A stretch of DNA of 64,000 nt. It comes from Paenibacillus plantarum (GTDB taxonomy: Bacteria; Bacillota; Bacilli; Paenibacillales; NBRC-103111). Below, piece by piece: positions 1 through 8,641 of this stretch (positions are counted from its first letter, which is position 1; every line of letters begins with the position of its first letter). Below the pieces are notes generated by a model. That model made no database searches. It was not told where the DNA came from and saw only the letters and a list, made by a program, of their open reading frames with translations. The position numbers and the translations under genes were made by a program. Where the stretch lies: NCBI RefSeq assembly GCF_013141695.1, contig NZ_WHNY01000074.1, positions 203,993 to 267,992 on the forward strand. The letters are read 5' to 3'.

Positions 1-618
1 GACGCTCCTGTTTCGTTCAGCCAGCAATTCACTATACTTGCGAATCCGGTTATTCTGACCGCTTTGCTTCTCGTCTTGTTCAGAGAAGCTGGGAACTCCA
101 TCCTGTTCACGTATTTATCTTCATTTTTAGATACCATTCTCCATAGGAGCGCTTCCGATATCGGGATCATCATGCTTTCATTCGGAATTGCTGGCGCACT
201 CGGCTCCCGCATTGGCGGTTCCGCCGTTGACAAATGGGGAAGCGTTCCCGTAATGGTCATCAGCATGATCTTTCATGTTGTTACGCTTTTGCTGCTGCCT
301 CTAGCTATCCACTTGTTCCCGCTTGCTATTGCACTTTTATCCATGTGGATCATAGCCATGTTCATTATGGGACCAGCTACGCAAAGCTACTTCATCGCGA
401 AGGCTCCGCAATCATCTAATCTCATCATAAGCCTGAACATTTCCGTGACGCAGATAGGTCTTGCCAGTGGTGCGAGTGTGGGAGGCATGGCTGCGACATT
501 GCATTCAACGGTCTTGTACAATCCGTGGGTCGCAAGTGTTACATTACTTATAGCATTCATTGCAGCGATAGTCTCATTCCAGAAGAGCAAAATGTTGGAA
601 AAGCATATCGCTATCTAA
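1..618 (+). CDS. MFS transporter, C-terminal part (cut by window edge)
   Basis: The reading frame is open from the first base to the stop at 616-618, so only the last 205 codons are present. The visible part has about six hydrophobic helices. A short GSRIGGSAVDKWG segment between helices matches the conserved cytoplasmic loop of the major facilitator superfamily (G-x3-DR/K-x-G type). This suggests an inner-membrane secondary transporter, probably drug or sugar efflux, but the substrate cannot be read. Its end overlaps the convergent histidine kinase gene by eight bases. Confidence 0.8.
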   Translation, partial: DAPVSFSQQFTILANPVILTALLLVLFREAGNSILFTYLSSFLDTILHRSASDIGIIMLSFGIAGALGSRIGGSAVDKWGSVPVMVISMIFHVVTLLLLPLAIHLFPLAIALLSMWIIAMFIMGPATQSYFIAKAPQSSNLIISLNISVTQIGLASGASVGGMAATLHSTVLYNPWVASVTLLIAFIAAIVSFQKSKMLEKHIAI

Positions 619-2047
619 CGATTGGCAAAACAACTTCTACCATAGTCCCTTTCCCAACTTCACTTTCGATTCGCAAAGTCCCATTATGATTTTGGATGAT
701 TCGCATTGAAACCATTAATCCTAACCCTGTTCCTGTTTCTTTTGTAGTAAAAAAAGGGTTCCCAATCTTGGTTATCTCTTCTTGCGGGATTCCATAACCC
801 TTATCTTTAATTCGAATGCATATTCTATCATTCATTTGTTTGGCCTTTATGGACACTTCTCCACCTTTAGGCATGGATTCAATGGCATTCTTTAAAACAT
901 TGATAAATACTTGATTGATACTGCGTTGGCACTGAATGAATGATAAATTGTCATCTAACTCTATCTTTATTTGAACGTTATGTAGGTTGGCTTGTCCTTC
1001 AAATAATCTGGTAACGTGATTTAATATATGAACCAAGTCCCTTAATTCAAATGCCTCATTTGAAGGTTTCGCTAACACTAAAAGCTCACTTACAATTTCA
1101 TTGATGCGATCAATTTCTGATAACATGACTTCATTACGTAATTTTTTAGTACCATCCATATCTTCTTTCACATACATTTGCATAAATCCTCGTAAACTGG
1201 TCAAAGGATTTCTAATTTCATGGGCGATCCCAGCTGCAAGTTCGCCAACTAAGGAAAGTTTCTCTGATCTGCGGATTAACTCTTCGGAATGTATCCGTTC
1301 TGTTATATCACGCCCCATACTGATAACATGTTGAACATCTCCTGCAGCATTTCTAATTTTTTTGGAGTGTGATTCTTGCCAAATATAATGACCATTTTTA
1401 TGCCGAAGACGATATATAAATATTCTGCTATCCGAATTATCGGAATTACCTCGCCGTAACCAGCCACCGTTCATATCATCTGGATGCCAATAGTCATAGG
1501 CATATTTTCCGATAAGTTCATCTGGCGCATATCCAAGTTGGTGGCGGATAGCTGGCGAGGCATATGTGATCATTCCGTCTGGCGTTAAACGCAAAATAAC
1601 GTCCTGTGAATGTTCAGAAATAAGGTTGTGCAGTTCTTCAATCTTCTTAAACTCTTCTTCCTTCTCTTTTTGTTCTGTTATATTTACAATTTGACAAATG
1701 AATATGTCATTACCCTTAATTCCCTGTTCGTTCCTTTCTGCAGTAACATTTAGAAGCCCCCACAATAGGCTCCCTGATTTATGAATATACCTTTTTTCTA
1801 TGTGATAACCATCTATTTCGCCCTGCACCAATTTACGCCATATTTCCAGATCAGCTTCTACATCTTCAGGATGGCTGACAGCCGTAACAACGAGATTTAT
1901 GAATTCACTTTCGCTATAGCCTAGCATTTTGCCTAGAGATGGATTCGTCTTTAAAAAACTTCCGTCACAAGATATCAAAGCCATTCCAATTGAAGATTTC
2001 TCAAATGCACGAAAAAAAAGACTATGGTCATTGAAATGAGATAACAT
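611..2047 (-). CDS. PAS-domain sensor histidine kinase (sporulation-kinase type)
   Basis: A 478-residue soluble kinase with no membrane helix. Two PAS sensor domains (about residues 10-130 and 140-255) precede a HisKA dimerisation domain with the phospho-acceptor histidine in AHEIRNPLTSL (about residue 275). A HATPase_c domain follows, with NAIESMP (N box), KGYGIP (G1) and GTGLGL (G2). Cytoplasmic PAS kinases of this build feed the Spo0F phosphorelay in Bacillus and Paenibacillus, so a sporulation or stress role is likely by family. No response regulator is adjacent, which fits an orphan phosphorelay kinase. The start has a GGAGGACTCAG ribosome binding site directly upstream. Confidence 0.88.
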   Translation of the reverse strand: MLSHFNDHSLFFRAFEKSSIGMALISCDGSFLKTNPSLGKMLGYSESEFINLVVTAVSHPEDVEADLEIWRKLVQGEIDGYHIEKRYIHKSGSLLWGLLNVTAERNEQGIKGNDIFICQIVNITEQKEKEEEFKKIEELHNLISEHSQDVILRLTPDGMITYASPAIRHQLGYAPDELIGKYAYDYWHPDDMNGGWLRRGNSDNSDSRIFIYRLRHKNGHYIWQESHSKKIRNAAGDVQHVISMGRDITERIHSEELIRRSEKLSLVGELAAGIAHEIRNPLTSLRGFMQMYVKEDMDGTKKLRNEVMLSEIDRINEIVSELLVLAKPSNEAFELRDLVHILNHVTRLFEGQANLHNVQIKIELDDNLSFIQCQRSINQVFINVLKNAIESMPKGGEVSIKAKQMNDRICIRIKDKGYGIPQEEITKIGNPFFTTKETGTGLGLMVSMRIIQNHNGTLRIESEVGKGTMVEVVLPIVR

Positions 2048-2147
2048 CTGAGTCCTCCGATTAAGCAGTTACATTACAAGGAATTGCAATGCTTTTGCAT
2101 TCATTCTATCACTTGATAAGGTAACATTAAACTTCCATCACTTTGAT

Positions 2148-2181
2148 AAAAAAAAAAGGAGCTGCCGCGAAGCAAGCCCCC
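2148..2181 (-). terminator. Rho-independent terminator of the flavin oxidase gene
   Basis: Read on the minus strand, a 9-bp stem (GGGGCTTGC / GCAGCTCC side, one G-U pair) with a TTCG-containing loop is followed by ten T. It lies about 50 bases after the stop of the oxidase gene and upstream of the histidine kinase. Confidence 0.85.
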
Positions 2182-2230
2182 TAACTATAATTCTGCATTA
2201 TTATAAATGACTTCAGCAAATTTGAAACAA

Positions 2231-3574
2231 TCACTTCGCTGGAGGAATGCTTTGCGGATTGTTAAACACATTGTTAGGATCATACTTAGCTTTTACTTTC
2301 CGTAACCTTTCATAGTTCTTGCCGTAGTAAACCGAACCGGAATTTTTAATCCCTTGGTCCGGAACGTTAATGTAGGATCCAACAATATATGGCTGTAATT
2401 TCCGGCGCGTTTCGCGTGTTAGAGCAATGTTTTTAGCGGCATGTGATGGTTTAACCCACGAGGTATTCCATTCCACATAGAAGTCAGCTTTCCGCCAGTA
2501 AAACGCGGTAGCTCTAGGTGCGACTCGGCTCACCGCACCGCCCCAGTTGAGAAAATAAAATCCCGCTGTTGTATTCCCCTCTGCTTTCTCTAGAAACTCG
2601 CGCATAGTTTTAAACGCTTTGTCCGGGAAAGGACGCCTGCCAAAACCACTGGAAAATTGATTGCTGAACTTTTGAGTAAGCACAGGGTCAGGAACAAGCA
2701 AAATTTTGGTGACTTCCGCGTAAGGAAGTAAACGAATGTTCTTCGTAGGTGTGCCGACGCTCGTTATAGGTTCTAATAGGCGGATAGCCTCCTTTTTAGA
2801 GCCAAGATACAACCCGATCATGCTGACATTGCCGCCTATTTTGGGTCCAACAGATAACTCGCTGCCTAATTTTGTACTTGTAAAAGGTGCCCATCGCTGC
2901 CAAGCTTTGACGACCTCTTCAAACTGATTCCAGGGCCAAGTAATTTGGAATACAGTAGCCGTTTTGGGAGCACGCCGAACTTTAAATTTGTATTTCGTGT
3001 ATACGCCAAAGTTACCGCCACCGCCACCTCGGGAAGCCCACAGAAGATCGCTATTACATTTTTTGTTTGCATGGATCACTTTACCATTGGCGTCAACCAT
3101 TTCGATTGCGAGAAGATTGTCGCAGATCAGACCTACCGTTCGTTGAAGTGGGCCAATTCCTCCTCCAAGCGTGATTCCTCCGATCCCAACTGATGGGCTG
3201 TCACCAAAGGGAGCCATAAAGCCTCTCCGAACAAGCGTGCTTACGATTCTTCCTACTCGATTTCCTGATCCGACAACGACTGTTCCGAGTTTTCGATTAA
3301 GTTGAATTTTCTTCATATCACTAACATCAATAACAATGCCCCCATTGACCTGTGACAAATTGGTTTCCAAGGCATGTCTTCCGCTTCTTGGTCGAATCGG
3401 GACATTGTTTTTACGTGCCCATCTTATAGCATTTGCTACGTCTTTGGTTCTTTGAGCAAACACAAATACTTTCGGAAATCTGTCCGTATGAGGATCCCAA
3501 TTTTTTCGTGCCACGTCATACCCTGGATCTCCTTTAAAGATCACGCGTCCCGTAAGTCCCGTTTGAGATATCAC
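2231..3574 (-). CDS. FAD-linked oxidase, berberine-bridge-enzyme family
   Basis: A 447-residue flavoprotein. It has an N-terminal PCMH-type FAD-binding domain (residues about 30-200) with RSGRHALE, where His67 fits the position that forms the covalent 8-alpha-FAD bond. The flavin-binding segment SVGIGGITLGGGIG follows. The C-terminal BBE motif is YYGKNYERLRKVKAKYDPNNVF. Family members oxidise sugars, oligosaccharides or alkaloids using oxygen. The cysteine that makes a second flavin bond in many members is absent (SPSVGIGG), so flavin is probably attached once. No secretion signal is visible. It is transcribed alone and ends at a strong terminator. The substrate is unknown. Confidence 0.85.
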   Translation of the reverse strand: MISQTGLTGRVIFKGDPGYDVARKNWDPHTDRFPKVFVFAQRTKDVANAIRWARKNNVPIRPRSGRHALETNLSQVNGGIVIDVSDMKKIQLNRKLGTVVVGSGNRVGRIVSTLVRRGFMAPFGDSPSVGIGGITLGGGIGPLQRTVGLICDNLLAIEMVDANGKVIHANKKCNSDLLWASRGGGGGNFGVYTKYKFKVRRAPKTATVFQITWPWNQFEEVVKAWQRWAPFTSTKLGSELSVGPKIGGNVSMIGLYLGSKKEAIRLLEPITSVGTPTKNIRLLPYAEVTKILLVPDPVLTQKFSNQFSSGFGRRPFPDKAFKTMREFLEKAEGNTTAGFYFLNWGGAVSRVAPRATAFYWRKADFYVEWNTSWVKPSHAAKNIALTRETRRKLQPYIVGSYINVPDQGIKNSGSVYYGKNYERLRKVKAKYDPNNVFNNPQSIPPAK

Positions 3575-3687
3575 AACTCCAACTCCCTATGAGTTATTGG
3601 CTATCCATGATGTTCATTAGCCATGCATCATATTAACGTATGAAGGATATTTGTCACGGGAATGGGCTTCAGCTTAGTTAATTACTT

Positions 3688-4485
3688 TTATTTAATGGCT
3701 TTGATGATTGCCGATTGAATATAGTTATCTACGTTGGCGCCTGGCACCCAATCCTTAATGAATTCTCGAGAATCATCTTTAGGTTCAACGATAATGTTTT
3801 GAAATCCACTTCTTTGCAAGAATACCATGACTTCATCAATTGTAGATGCACCTGAAACGCACCCCGCGAGTGAATTAAGATCACTTTTTAATTCTGCTGG
3901 AAGTTCGGAAGTCATGACTACATCGGAAATCGCTAAACGGCCACCTTGTTTTAATACACGAAAAGCTTCATTAAAAACTTGCTGTTTATCAGGTGACAAA
4001 TTAATAACACAGTTTGAAATAATAACATCAATCGAATCATTCAATATCGGCAAATACTCAATTTCACCTAGACGAAACTCTACATTTTCATATCCATGTT
4101 TCTGAGCATTTTGGCGTGCACGACTAATCATCTCTGGCGTCATATCAACTCCATAAACGTTACCCGTTTCTCCAACTTGTTTAGATGCCAAAAACACATC
4201 AAAACCGGCACCACTTCCTAAATCAAGAACAACTTCTCCCAATTGTAGTGAGGCGATTGCTTGAGGATTTCCACAACCTAACCCAAGATTCGCACCACTC
4301 GGAACAACATTAAGCTCCTCATTTGAGTAGCCTAATTTGGCGGAAACCTCATCTGGCGTGCTACAGCAGCTTGTTGCTGGTTCAGAGGAGGAGCAACAAC
4401 TTGCGTTTGGAATGCTCTCGATTGCAATTTGTTTATAGCGATTGCGAACATGTTGACGTACCTCATCATTTTGAACCTGACTCAT
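3688..4485 (-). CDS. arsM: Arsenite S-adenosylmethionine methyltransferase
   Basis: A 265-residue enzyme that methylates arsenite, using SAM, to methylated and volatile arsenicals. The Rossmann SAM site is VLDLGSGAGFD. The family cysteines are present in GLGCGNP, ISNCVINLSP and LAGCVSGAS; the last two would bind trivalent arsenic. The N-terminal region has two CC-containing stretches (ASCCSSS, SCCS), also typical of bacterial ArsM. It is preceded by an ArsR-type operator (4507-4522) and a terminator-like hairpin after arsR. It therefore probably has its own arsenite-inducible promoter within the island. Confidence 0.93.
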   Translation of the reverse strand: MSQVQNDEVRQHVRNRYKQIAIESIPNASCCSSSEPATSCCSTPDEVSAKLGYSNEELNVVPSGANLGLGCGNPQAIASLQLGEVVLDLGSGAGFDVFLASKQVGETGNVYGVDMTPEMISRARQNAQKHGYENVEFRLGEIEYLPILNDSIDVIISNCVINLSPDKQQVFNEAFRVLKQGGRLAISDVVMTSELPAELKSDLNSLAGCVSGASTIDEVMVFLQRSGFQNIIVEPKDDSREFIKDWVPGANVDNYIQSAIIKAIK

Positions 4486-4506
4486 TGATTATCTCTCCTT
4501 TATTAT

Positions 4507-4522
4507 ATCAAGAATTTTTGAT
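4507..4522. promoter_or_regulatory. ArsR-type operator in front of arsM
   Basis: The sequence is ATCAA-N6-TTGAT, a perfect inverted repeat matching the known ArsR box pattern. It lies 22 bases upstream of the arsM start codon, where repressor binding would block the start of transcription or elongation. Confidence 0.7.
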
Positions 4523-4537
4523 TAATAACTCATTTAA

Positions 4538-4556
4538 AAACCCACCTGTGTGGGTT
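4538..4556 (-). terminator. Hairpin after arsR, probable terminator
   Basis: On the minus strand AACCCAC-ACAG-GTGGGTT forms a 7-bp stem followed by TTTAAAT. It overlaps the stop codon of arsR and separates it from arsM. The T run is short, so some read-through is likely. Confidence 0.55.
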
Positions 4557-4908
4557 ACGAGCAACATTCGCTTGATTGATTTTCGCTTTTTCGGAAGATA
4601 CAGCATAATTCTGGTGAAAGTAACCGGTTGACCTCTACGTGATTTAATTCATAATAACTCCAAGTACCTTTGGTCTCTTTCGCGATCAGATTAGCATCAA
4701 GCAATATCTTCAGATGGTACGATAACTTTGACTGCGGCATGTTTACAATCTCAACCAAATCACAAACGCAGACACTTCCCTTTTGCGTAAGCTCATACAT
4801 GATTTGCAACCGTTTCTGATCTGCTAATGCTTTAAACTGGAGCTCGTATTTCGAAAAATCAACTTGACTCTCATCTTTTGAAGAAATAGGAAGTTCTTTA
4901 ATCACCAT
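4555..4908 (-). CDS. arsR: ArsR/SmtB-family arsenical repressor (first copy)
   Basis: A winged-helix metalloregulator of about 117 residues. The helix carrying SVCVCDLVEI is the classic ELCVCDL arsenic-sensing motif, and the recognition helix is MPQSKLSYHLKIL. The C-terminus holds further cysteines (ELCCIF and ECCS at the very end). ArsR dimers bind operator DNA and release it when arsenite binds the cysteines. ATG at 4908 is chosen because AAGAAGG sits five bases upstream; a GTG two codons earlier has no proper spacing. It is divergent from a second arsR, with two operators between them. Confidence 0.92.
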   Translation of the reverse strand: MVIKELPISSKDESQVDFSKYELQFKALADQKRLQIMYELTQKGSVCVCDLVEIVNMPQSKLSYHLKILLDANLIAKETKGTWSYYELNHVEVNRLLSPELCCIFRKSENQSSECCS

Positions 4909-4922
4909 TAGCACCTTCTTAA

Positions 4923-4938
4923 ATCAATTTTATTTGAT
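4923..4938. promoter_or_regulatory. ArsR-type operator, arsR-proximal
   Basis: Perfect ATCAA-N6-TTGAT site. It lies between the predicted -10 of the minus-strand arsR promoter and its start codon, a position suited to autorepression. Confidence 0.75.
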
Positions 4939-4944
4939 GAATAG

Positions 4945-4974
4945 ATCTTAACACATCCTAATTGTAAGATTCAA
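4945..4974 (-). promoter_or_regulatory. Predicted promoter of minus-strand arsR
   Basis: TTGAAT (-35, 4969-4974) and TAAGAT (-10, 4945-4950) are separated by 18 bases on the minus strand, flanked by two ArsR boxes. This is a pattern-based prediction. Confidence 0.5.
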
Positions 4975-4981
4975 TAGATAA

Positions 4982-4997
4982 ATCAATTTATTTTGAT
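4982..4997. promoter_or_regulatory. ArsR-type operator in the divergent arsR-arsR region
   Basis: A second perfect ATCAA-N6-TTGAT site, 59 bases from the first, lying toward the plus-strand arsR-arsB-arsC operon. It overlaps a further TTGA-N5-TCAA half-site arrangement. Confidence 0.72.
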
Positions 4998-5117
4998 CTA
5001 TTCAAATCTATTCTAGTTGATAATTTACAAATTCTTAACTTTTAATATATAATCAAATAATTATATAATAATCCACGAATGATACTTGAATCTGCTGATG
5101 TAAAGGAGCGAGTTATT

Positions 5118-5441
5118 TTGCCTGAAATGGAAATGTTATCTGATGTGTGTAAACTTCTCGGGGATAAGATGAGACTCTCTATTCTCTCTCTGCTCAAAGA
5201 ACGTGAACTATGCGTATATGAGATTGTTGAACTCGTACAAACTAGTCAGCCCAATGTGAGCCAGCATATGCGAAAGCTGAAAGCCGGGGGGTTAGTGAAG
5301 GAAACCAAAAAGGGGCAATGGGTATTTTATTCGCTAAACATTGAGGATAAACCCTTCCTGCACGAGTTTTTTCAGTACCTGCCATCACAAAAAGAAAAAG
5401 TAAATGCAGTATCATGTAAAGATTTAAACTGTTGCGATTAG
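5118..5441 (+). CDS. arsR: ArsR/SmtB-family arsenical repressor (second copy)
   Basis: A winged-helix repressor with the metal-site helix ELCVYEIVELV (one cysteine replaced by Tyr compared with ELCVCDL), recognition helix TSQPNVSQHMRKL, wing KKGQWVFYSL, and a cysteine-rich tail (SCKDLNCCD). The tail may supply missing ligands. TTG at 5118 is preferred because AAAGGAG lies nine bases before it; the upstream ATG at 5079 has no ribosome binding site. It is followed after nine bases by arsB, so it is the first gene of arsR-arsB-arsC and presumably represses that operon. Confidence 0.88.
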   Translation: MPEMEMLSDVCKLLGDKMRLSILSLLKERELCVYEIVELVQTSQPNVSQHMRKLKAGGLVKETKKGQWVFYSLNIEDKPFLHEFFQYLPSQKEKVNAVSCKDLNCCD

Positions 5442-5450
5442 GAGGAAACC

Positions 5451-6743
5451 ATGACTTACGTAGCGGTTATTATTTTCCTGCTTACATTAACTTTTGTAAT
5501 TTGGCAGCCAAGGGGCCTCAACATTGGATGGTCATCATCCGCGGGTGCTATCCTTGCTCTTATCTTCCAAGTTGTGTCTTTTCACGACGTACTGATGGTT
5601 ACATCTATCGTTTGGAATGCCACACTCGCCTTTGTCGCCATAATTCTCATTTCCTTAATCTTAGACAATATCGGATTTTTTGAATGGGCAGCCTTGCATA
5701 TGGCGCGAATTGCGAAAGGCAATGGAAAACTCATGTTTGTTTATGTCATTTTGTTAGGCGCGGCAGTTGCCGCATTTTTCGCCAATGACGGTGCTGCATT
5801 AATTCTAACTCCGATTGTATTAGCAATGGTTCGAGCGTTAAAACTCCCTGATAAAATGATTTTACCCTTCATCATGGCAAGTGGTTTTATAGCGGATACC
5901 ACTTCATTGCCCTTTATCGTCAGCAACTTAGTCAACATCGTATCGGCTGACTTCTTCGGCATCGATTTTGTCACCTATGCAAGCCGCATGATAGTACCTA
6001 GCCTATTTTCATTAGCTGCAAGTTTGGTTGTTTTATTCGTTTTCTTCAGAAAGGACATCCCAACGAATTACGATATGAAGGAATTAAAGCAGCCCTCAGA
6101 TGCCATCAAAGATCATAGGCTTTTCCGGATGTCGTGGGTTATTCTTGGCATCCTTCTCGTCGCTTATGTGAGTAGTGGATTTATTAAAATCCCTGTTTCC
6201 ATCATCGCAGGCTCCGTGGCACTGATCTTCATTTTAATGGCTAGATCTAGTAAGGTGATCGAAACGAAACGAGTGATCAAAGATGCTCCTTGGGCTGTCG
6301 TCATATTCTCAATCGGCATGTATGTAGTGGTTTATGGCCTTAAAAACGTAGGTCTTACCGATGCCCTAGGCGAGTTGGTTGAGAACCTAGCAGAACAAGG
6401 ATTGTTCGTTGCAACAGTGGGAATGGGCTTCTTATCTGCTCTACTGTCCTCCGTCATGAATAACATGCCGACAGTTATGATTAATGCTCTAGCCATCGAA
6501 GGTACGAACACAGATGGAATTATTCGAGAAGCATTGGTTTACGCCAATGTTGTAGGAAGCGATCTTGGACCTAAGATTACACCGATCGGATCACTTGCAA
6601 CACTGCTATGGTTACATGTTTTATCTACCAAAGGTGTAAAAATCACATGGGGCCATTATTTTAAGACAGGTGTCATTCTTACTATCCCAACTCTCTTAAT
6701 TACTCTTACGGGGCTTTATTTATGGCTTCACATTATTGCATGA
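5451..6743 (+). CDS. arsB: Arsenite efflux membrane protein
   Basis: A 430-residue polytopic protein with about 12 hydrophobic helices. It opens with a helix ending in IWQPRGLNIGWSSSAGA, typical of ArsB of the ion-transporter superfamily rather than of Acr3. Conserved segments AAFFANDGAALILTPI, SGFIADTTSLPFIVSNLVNI and SSVMNNMPTVMI are clear. It exports arsenite or antimonite from the cytoplasm, driven by the proton motive force alone or with an ArsA ATPase. No arsA is present here. The ATG has AGGAGGAAACC directly upstream. Confidence 0.93.
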   Translation: MTYVAVIIFLLTLTFVIWQPRGLNIGWSSSAGAILALIFQVVSFHDVLMVTSIVWNATLAFVAIILISLILDNIGFFEWAALHMARIAKGNGKLMFVYVILLGAAVAAFFANDGAALILTPIVLAMVRALKLPDKMILPFIMASGFIADTTSLPFIVSNLVNIVSADFFGIDFVTYASRMIVPSLFSLAASLVVLFVFFRKDIPTNYDMKELKQPSDAIKDHRLFRMSWVILGILLVAYVSSGFIKIPVSIIAGSVALIFILMARSSKVIETKRVIKDAPWAVVIFSIGMYVVVYGLKNVGLTDALGELVENLAEQGLFVATVGMGFLSALLSSVMNNMPTVMINALAIEGTNTDGIIREALVYANVVGSDLGPKITPIGSLATLLWLHVLSTKGVKITWGHYFKTGVILTIPTLLITLTGLYLWLHIIA

Positions 6744-6770
6744 TCCCATACAAAAAAGGAGAACTAAACC

Positions 6771-7199
6771 ATGGATAACAAAAAACCTTTAGTCTATTTT
6801 CTTTGCACAGGAAACTCATGCCGCAGCCAAATCGCTGATGGCTATTTGAAAGCTTTAGGCGGGGACCAATACGAAGTGAAAAGTGCCGGTTTAGAAGCTC
6901 ACGGTTTAAACCCACGTGCAGTAGCAACGATGAAAGAAGCTGGTATCGACATTTCGAACCATACCTCTGACGTGATTGATCCAGTAATTTTGGCTCAAGC
7001 AGATTTCATCATTACTTTGTGCGGTCACGCTAATGACAACTGCCCCGTTGTCCGAAATGATACAGCAGTAAGATGGCATTGGGGATTTGACGATCCTGCC
7101 CAAGCAACTGGCACGGAAGATGAAATTACAGCTAAATTCCATGAAGTTCGTGATTCCATTAAAAACAGAATCGAGCAATTTGTGAAGGAAGGCAAGTAA
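6771..7199 (+). CDS. arsC: Arsenate reductase, thioredoxin-coupled type
   Basis: A 142-residue cytoplasmic enzyme of the low-molecular-weight phosphatase fold. It reduces arsenate to arsenite for export by ArsB. The active-site loop CTGNSCR (Cys12 to Arg18) is the CX5R signature. Cys84 and Cys91 (LCGHANDNC) match in spacing the redox pair that relays the disulfide to thioredoxin in Bacillus and Staphylococcus ArsC. An AAGGAG site precedes the ATG, 27 bases after arsB. It is the last gene of the operon, followed by a strong terminator. Confidence 0.95.
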   Translation: MDNKKPLVYFLCTGNSCRSQIADGYLKALGGDQYEVKSAGLEAHGLNPRAVATMKEAGIDISNHTSDVIDPVILAQADFIITLCGHANDNCPVVRNDTAVRWHWGFDDPAQATGTEDEITAKFHEVRDSIKNRIEQFVKEGK

Positions 7200-7254
7200 T
7201 ATGACTTAAAAGGCATAGTACTCCGTAAAGTCTCGAACATTTAAATCTTAATTC

Positions 7255-7290
7255 AACAGGCTGCCGTGCATATTGGCAGCCTGTTTTTCC
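7255..7290 (+). terminator. Terminator of the arsRBC operon
   Basis: AACAGGCTGCC pairs perfectly with GGCAGCCTGTT (11 bp) across a 9-base loop, followed by a T run. It lies 55 bases after the arsC stop. Confidence 0.93.
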
Positions 7291-7320
7291 TATCCTTCTC
7301 GGTCAACAGAGTACTGCACT

Positions 7321-8403
7321 TCACCCTTTACGCTTTTGAAAATCGATCATGAACTCAGCGAGATCTTTACAAGCTTGATAAGGAACAGCATTATAAGCGG
7401 ATGCACGTAGCCCCCCAACACTTCTATGGCCAGCCAGACCATCAAAGCCATGCAACTCCGACTCCTGAATAAAAAGTTTCTCCAATTTTTCATCCATCAT
7501 TTGCCATGTGATGTTCATCATTGAACGAAACGGCATTTCAATAATTCCTTTGTAGTAGCCACCGCTGCTATCAATCACATCATAAAGAAGGTTTGCTTTT
7601 TGAACATTCATTTTCTCTATTTCAGCGATACCTCCCTGCCGATTTACCCAATCAAGCACAAGTTTCATCATATAAATGGAATGAACCGGGGGTGTATTGT
7701 AAAGTGATTTGTTTTGAGCGTACGTTCTGTAATTTAGAATAGCTGGAATGGTGTTCACACATTCTTTGAGCAAATCTTCATGAATGACCACAACGGTTGC
7801 GCCTGCGGGTCCAAGATTTTTTTGAGCTGAAGCGTAAAACATTGAGAACTTGTTAAACTCGAGCTTCCGGCTAAGTAAATCACTTGTCATGTCTCCAATA
7901 AGGGGAACTGAGCTAGTCGAGGGAAAATCACGAAATTGTGATCCCTCAATCGTATTATTGGTTGTGATGTGGATATAGGCAGCATCTGGATCTACGTTTA
8001 AATCGCTCACAGCCGGAAGAATGCTCCAATTTTGCGATTGACTACTCGCTACAATTTTTGCATTGCCAATTGTTTGGGCTTCTTTATAAGCCTTTTCCGA
8101 AAAACTACCCGAAAGAATATAGCTTCCATTCCTTTTAGGTGACATCAAATTCATCGGTACCATAGCAAATTGCATACTTGCGCCACCACTCATAAATAAG
8201 ACTTGATAGTCTGAATTCAAGCCCAAGAGCCCAAGCATAATCTGCTGTGTCTCCTCGAATAGCTGCTCAACATCCTTACTACGATGAGACATCTCCATAA
8301 TGGATATGCCTTTCCTATACTCAATAAATTTGTCCTGTGCTTGATTCAGGACCTCAAGAGGAAGAGCTGCCGGACCCGGATTGAAGTTGTTAATACGATA
8401 CAT
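7321..8403 (-). CDS. serC: Phosphoserine aminotransferase
   Basis: A 360-residue PLP enzyme converting 3-phosphohydroxypyruvate plus glutamate to phosphoserine, the second step of serine biosynthesis; it also acts in the vitamin B6 route in some bacteria. It opens with NNFNPGPAALP, the family N-terminus. The PLP lysine is Lys195 in SAQKNLGPAG, and TTNNTIEGSQF is the conserved cofactor and substrate segment. The length is normal for SerC. It is a single gene preceded by a T-box leader, so expression should follow tRNA charging. A GAAGGAGG ribosome binding site precedes the ATG. serA and serB are not adjacent. Confidence 0.96.
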   Translation of the reverse strand: MYRINNFNPGPAALPLEVLNQAQDKFIEYRKGISIMEMSHRSKDVEQLFEETQQIMLGLLGLNSDYQVLFMSGGASMQFAMVPMNLMSPKRNGSYILSGSFSEKAYKEAQTIGNAKIVASSQSQNWSILPAVSDLNVDPDAAYIHITTNNTIEGSQFRDFPSTSSVPLIGDMTSDLLSRKLEFNKFSMFYASAQKNLGPAGATVVVIHEDLLKECVNTIPAILNYRTYAQNKSLYNTPPVHSIYMMKLVLDWVNRQGGIAEIEKMNVQKANLLYDVIDSSGGYYKGIIEMPFRSMMNITWQMMDEKLEKLFIQESELHGFDGLAGHRSVGGLRASAYNAVPYQACKDLAEFMIDFQKRKG

Positions 8404-8431
8404 GGTTACGAACCTCCTTCAATTTGTGAAA

Positions 8432-8640
8432 ACGCAAAAACGCCCCTCGTCTTATTGGGACGAGGAGCGTTTGCTCGCGGTGCCACCCAACTTGATCGAA
8501 CATAGCTGTTCGATCCTCTTGGTTCCGCGATAACGGTCGGGACCGGCTAACTTAGGAACATCATTTGCATGATGCTCTTGACGGAAACGCCTCCGAGTTG
8601 GATTCTCATCATAGGCATAATTCAAGTATTTATTTATATT
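8432..8640 (-). promoter_or_regulatory. T-box riboswitch leader of serC
   Basis: On the minus strand the canonical T-box bases TGGGTGGCACCGCG lie at 8476-8489. A terminator hairpin follows (8436-8471: CGCTCCTCGTC / GACGAGGGGCG, then TTTTTGCGTTTT) whose 5' arm is positioned to compete with the antiterminator. Upstream are a CGGTC-CC-GACCG hairpin (stem III position) and a GATGAGA segment expected near the base of Stem I. T-boxes bind a specific uncharged tRNA; for serC, tRNA-Ser is expected. I could not place the specifier codon with confidence. The leader is about 230 bases, short for the class. Confidence 0.88.
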
Positions 8641-8641
8641 C

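Noticed and set aside
2231..3574. The flavin oxidase as part of the arsenic island
   Set aside because: It sits next to arsM but has its own terminator, no ArsR box in front, and family members act on carbohydrates or alkaloids.
8284..8505. Plus-strand frame across the serC start and the T-box
   Set aside because: It covers the T-box terminator hairpin and has no homology; an RNA element explains the region.
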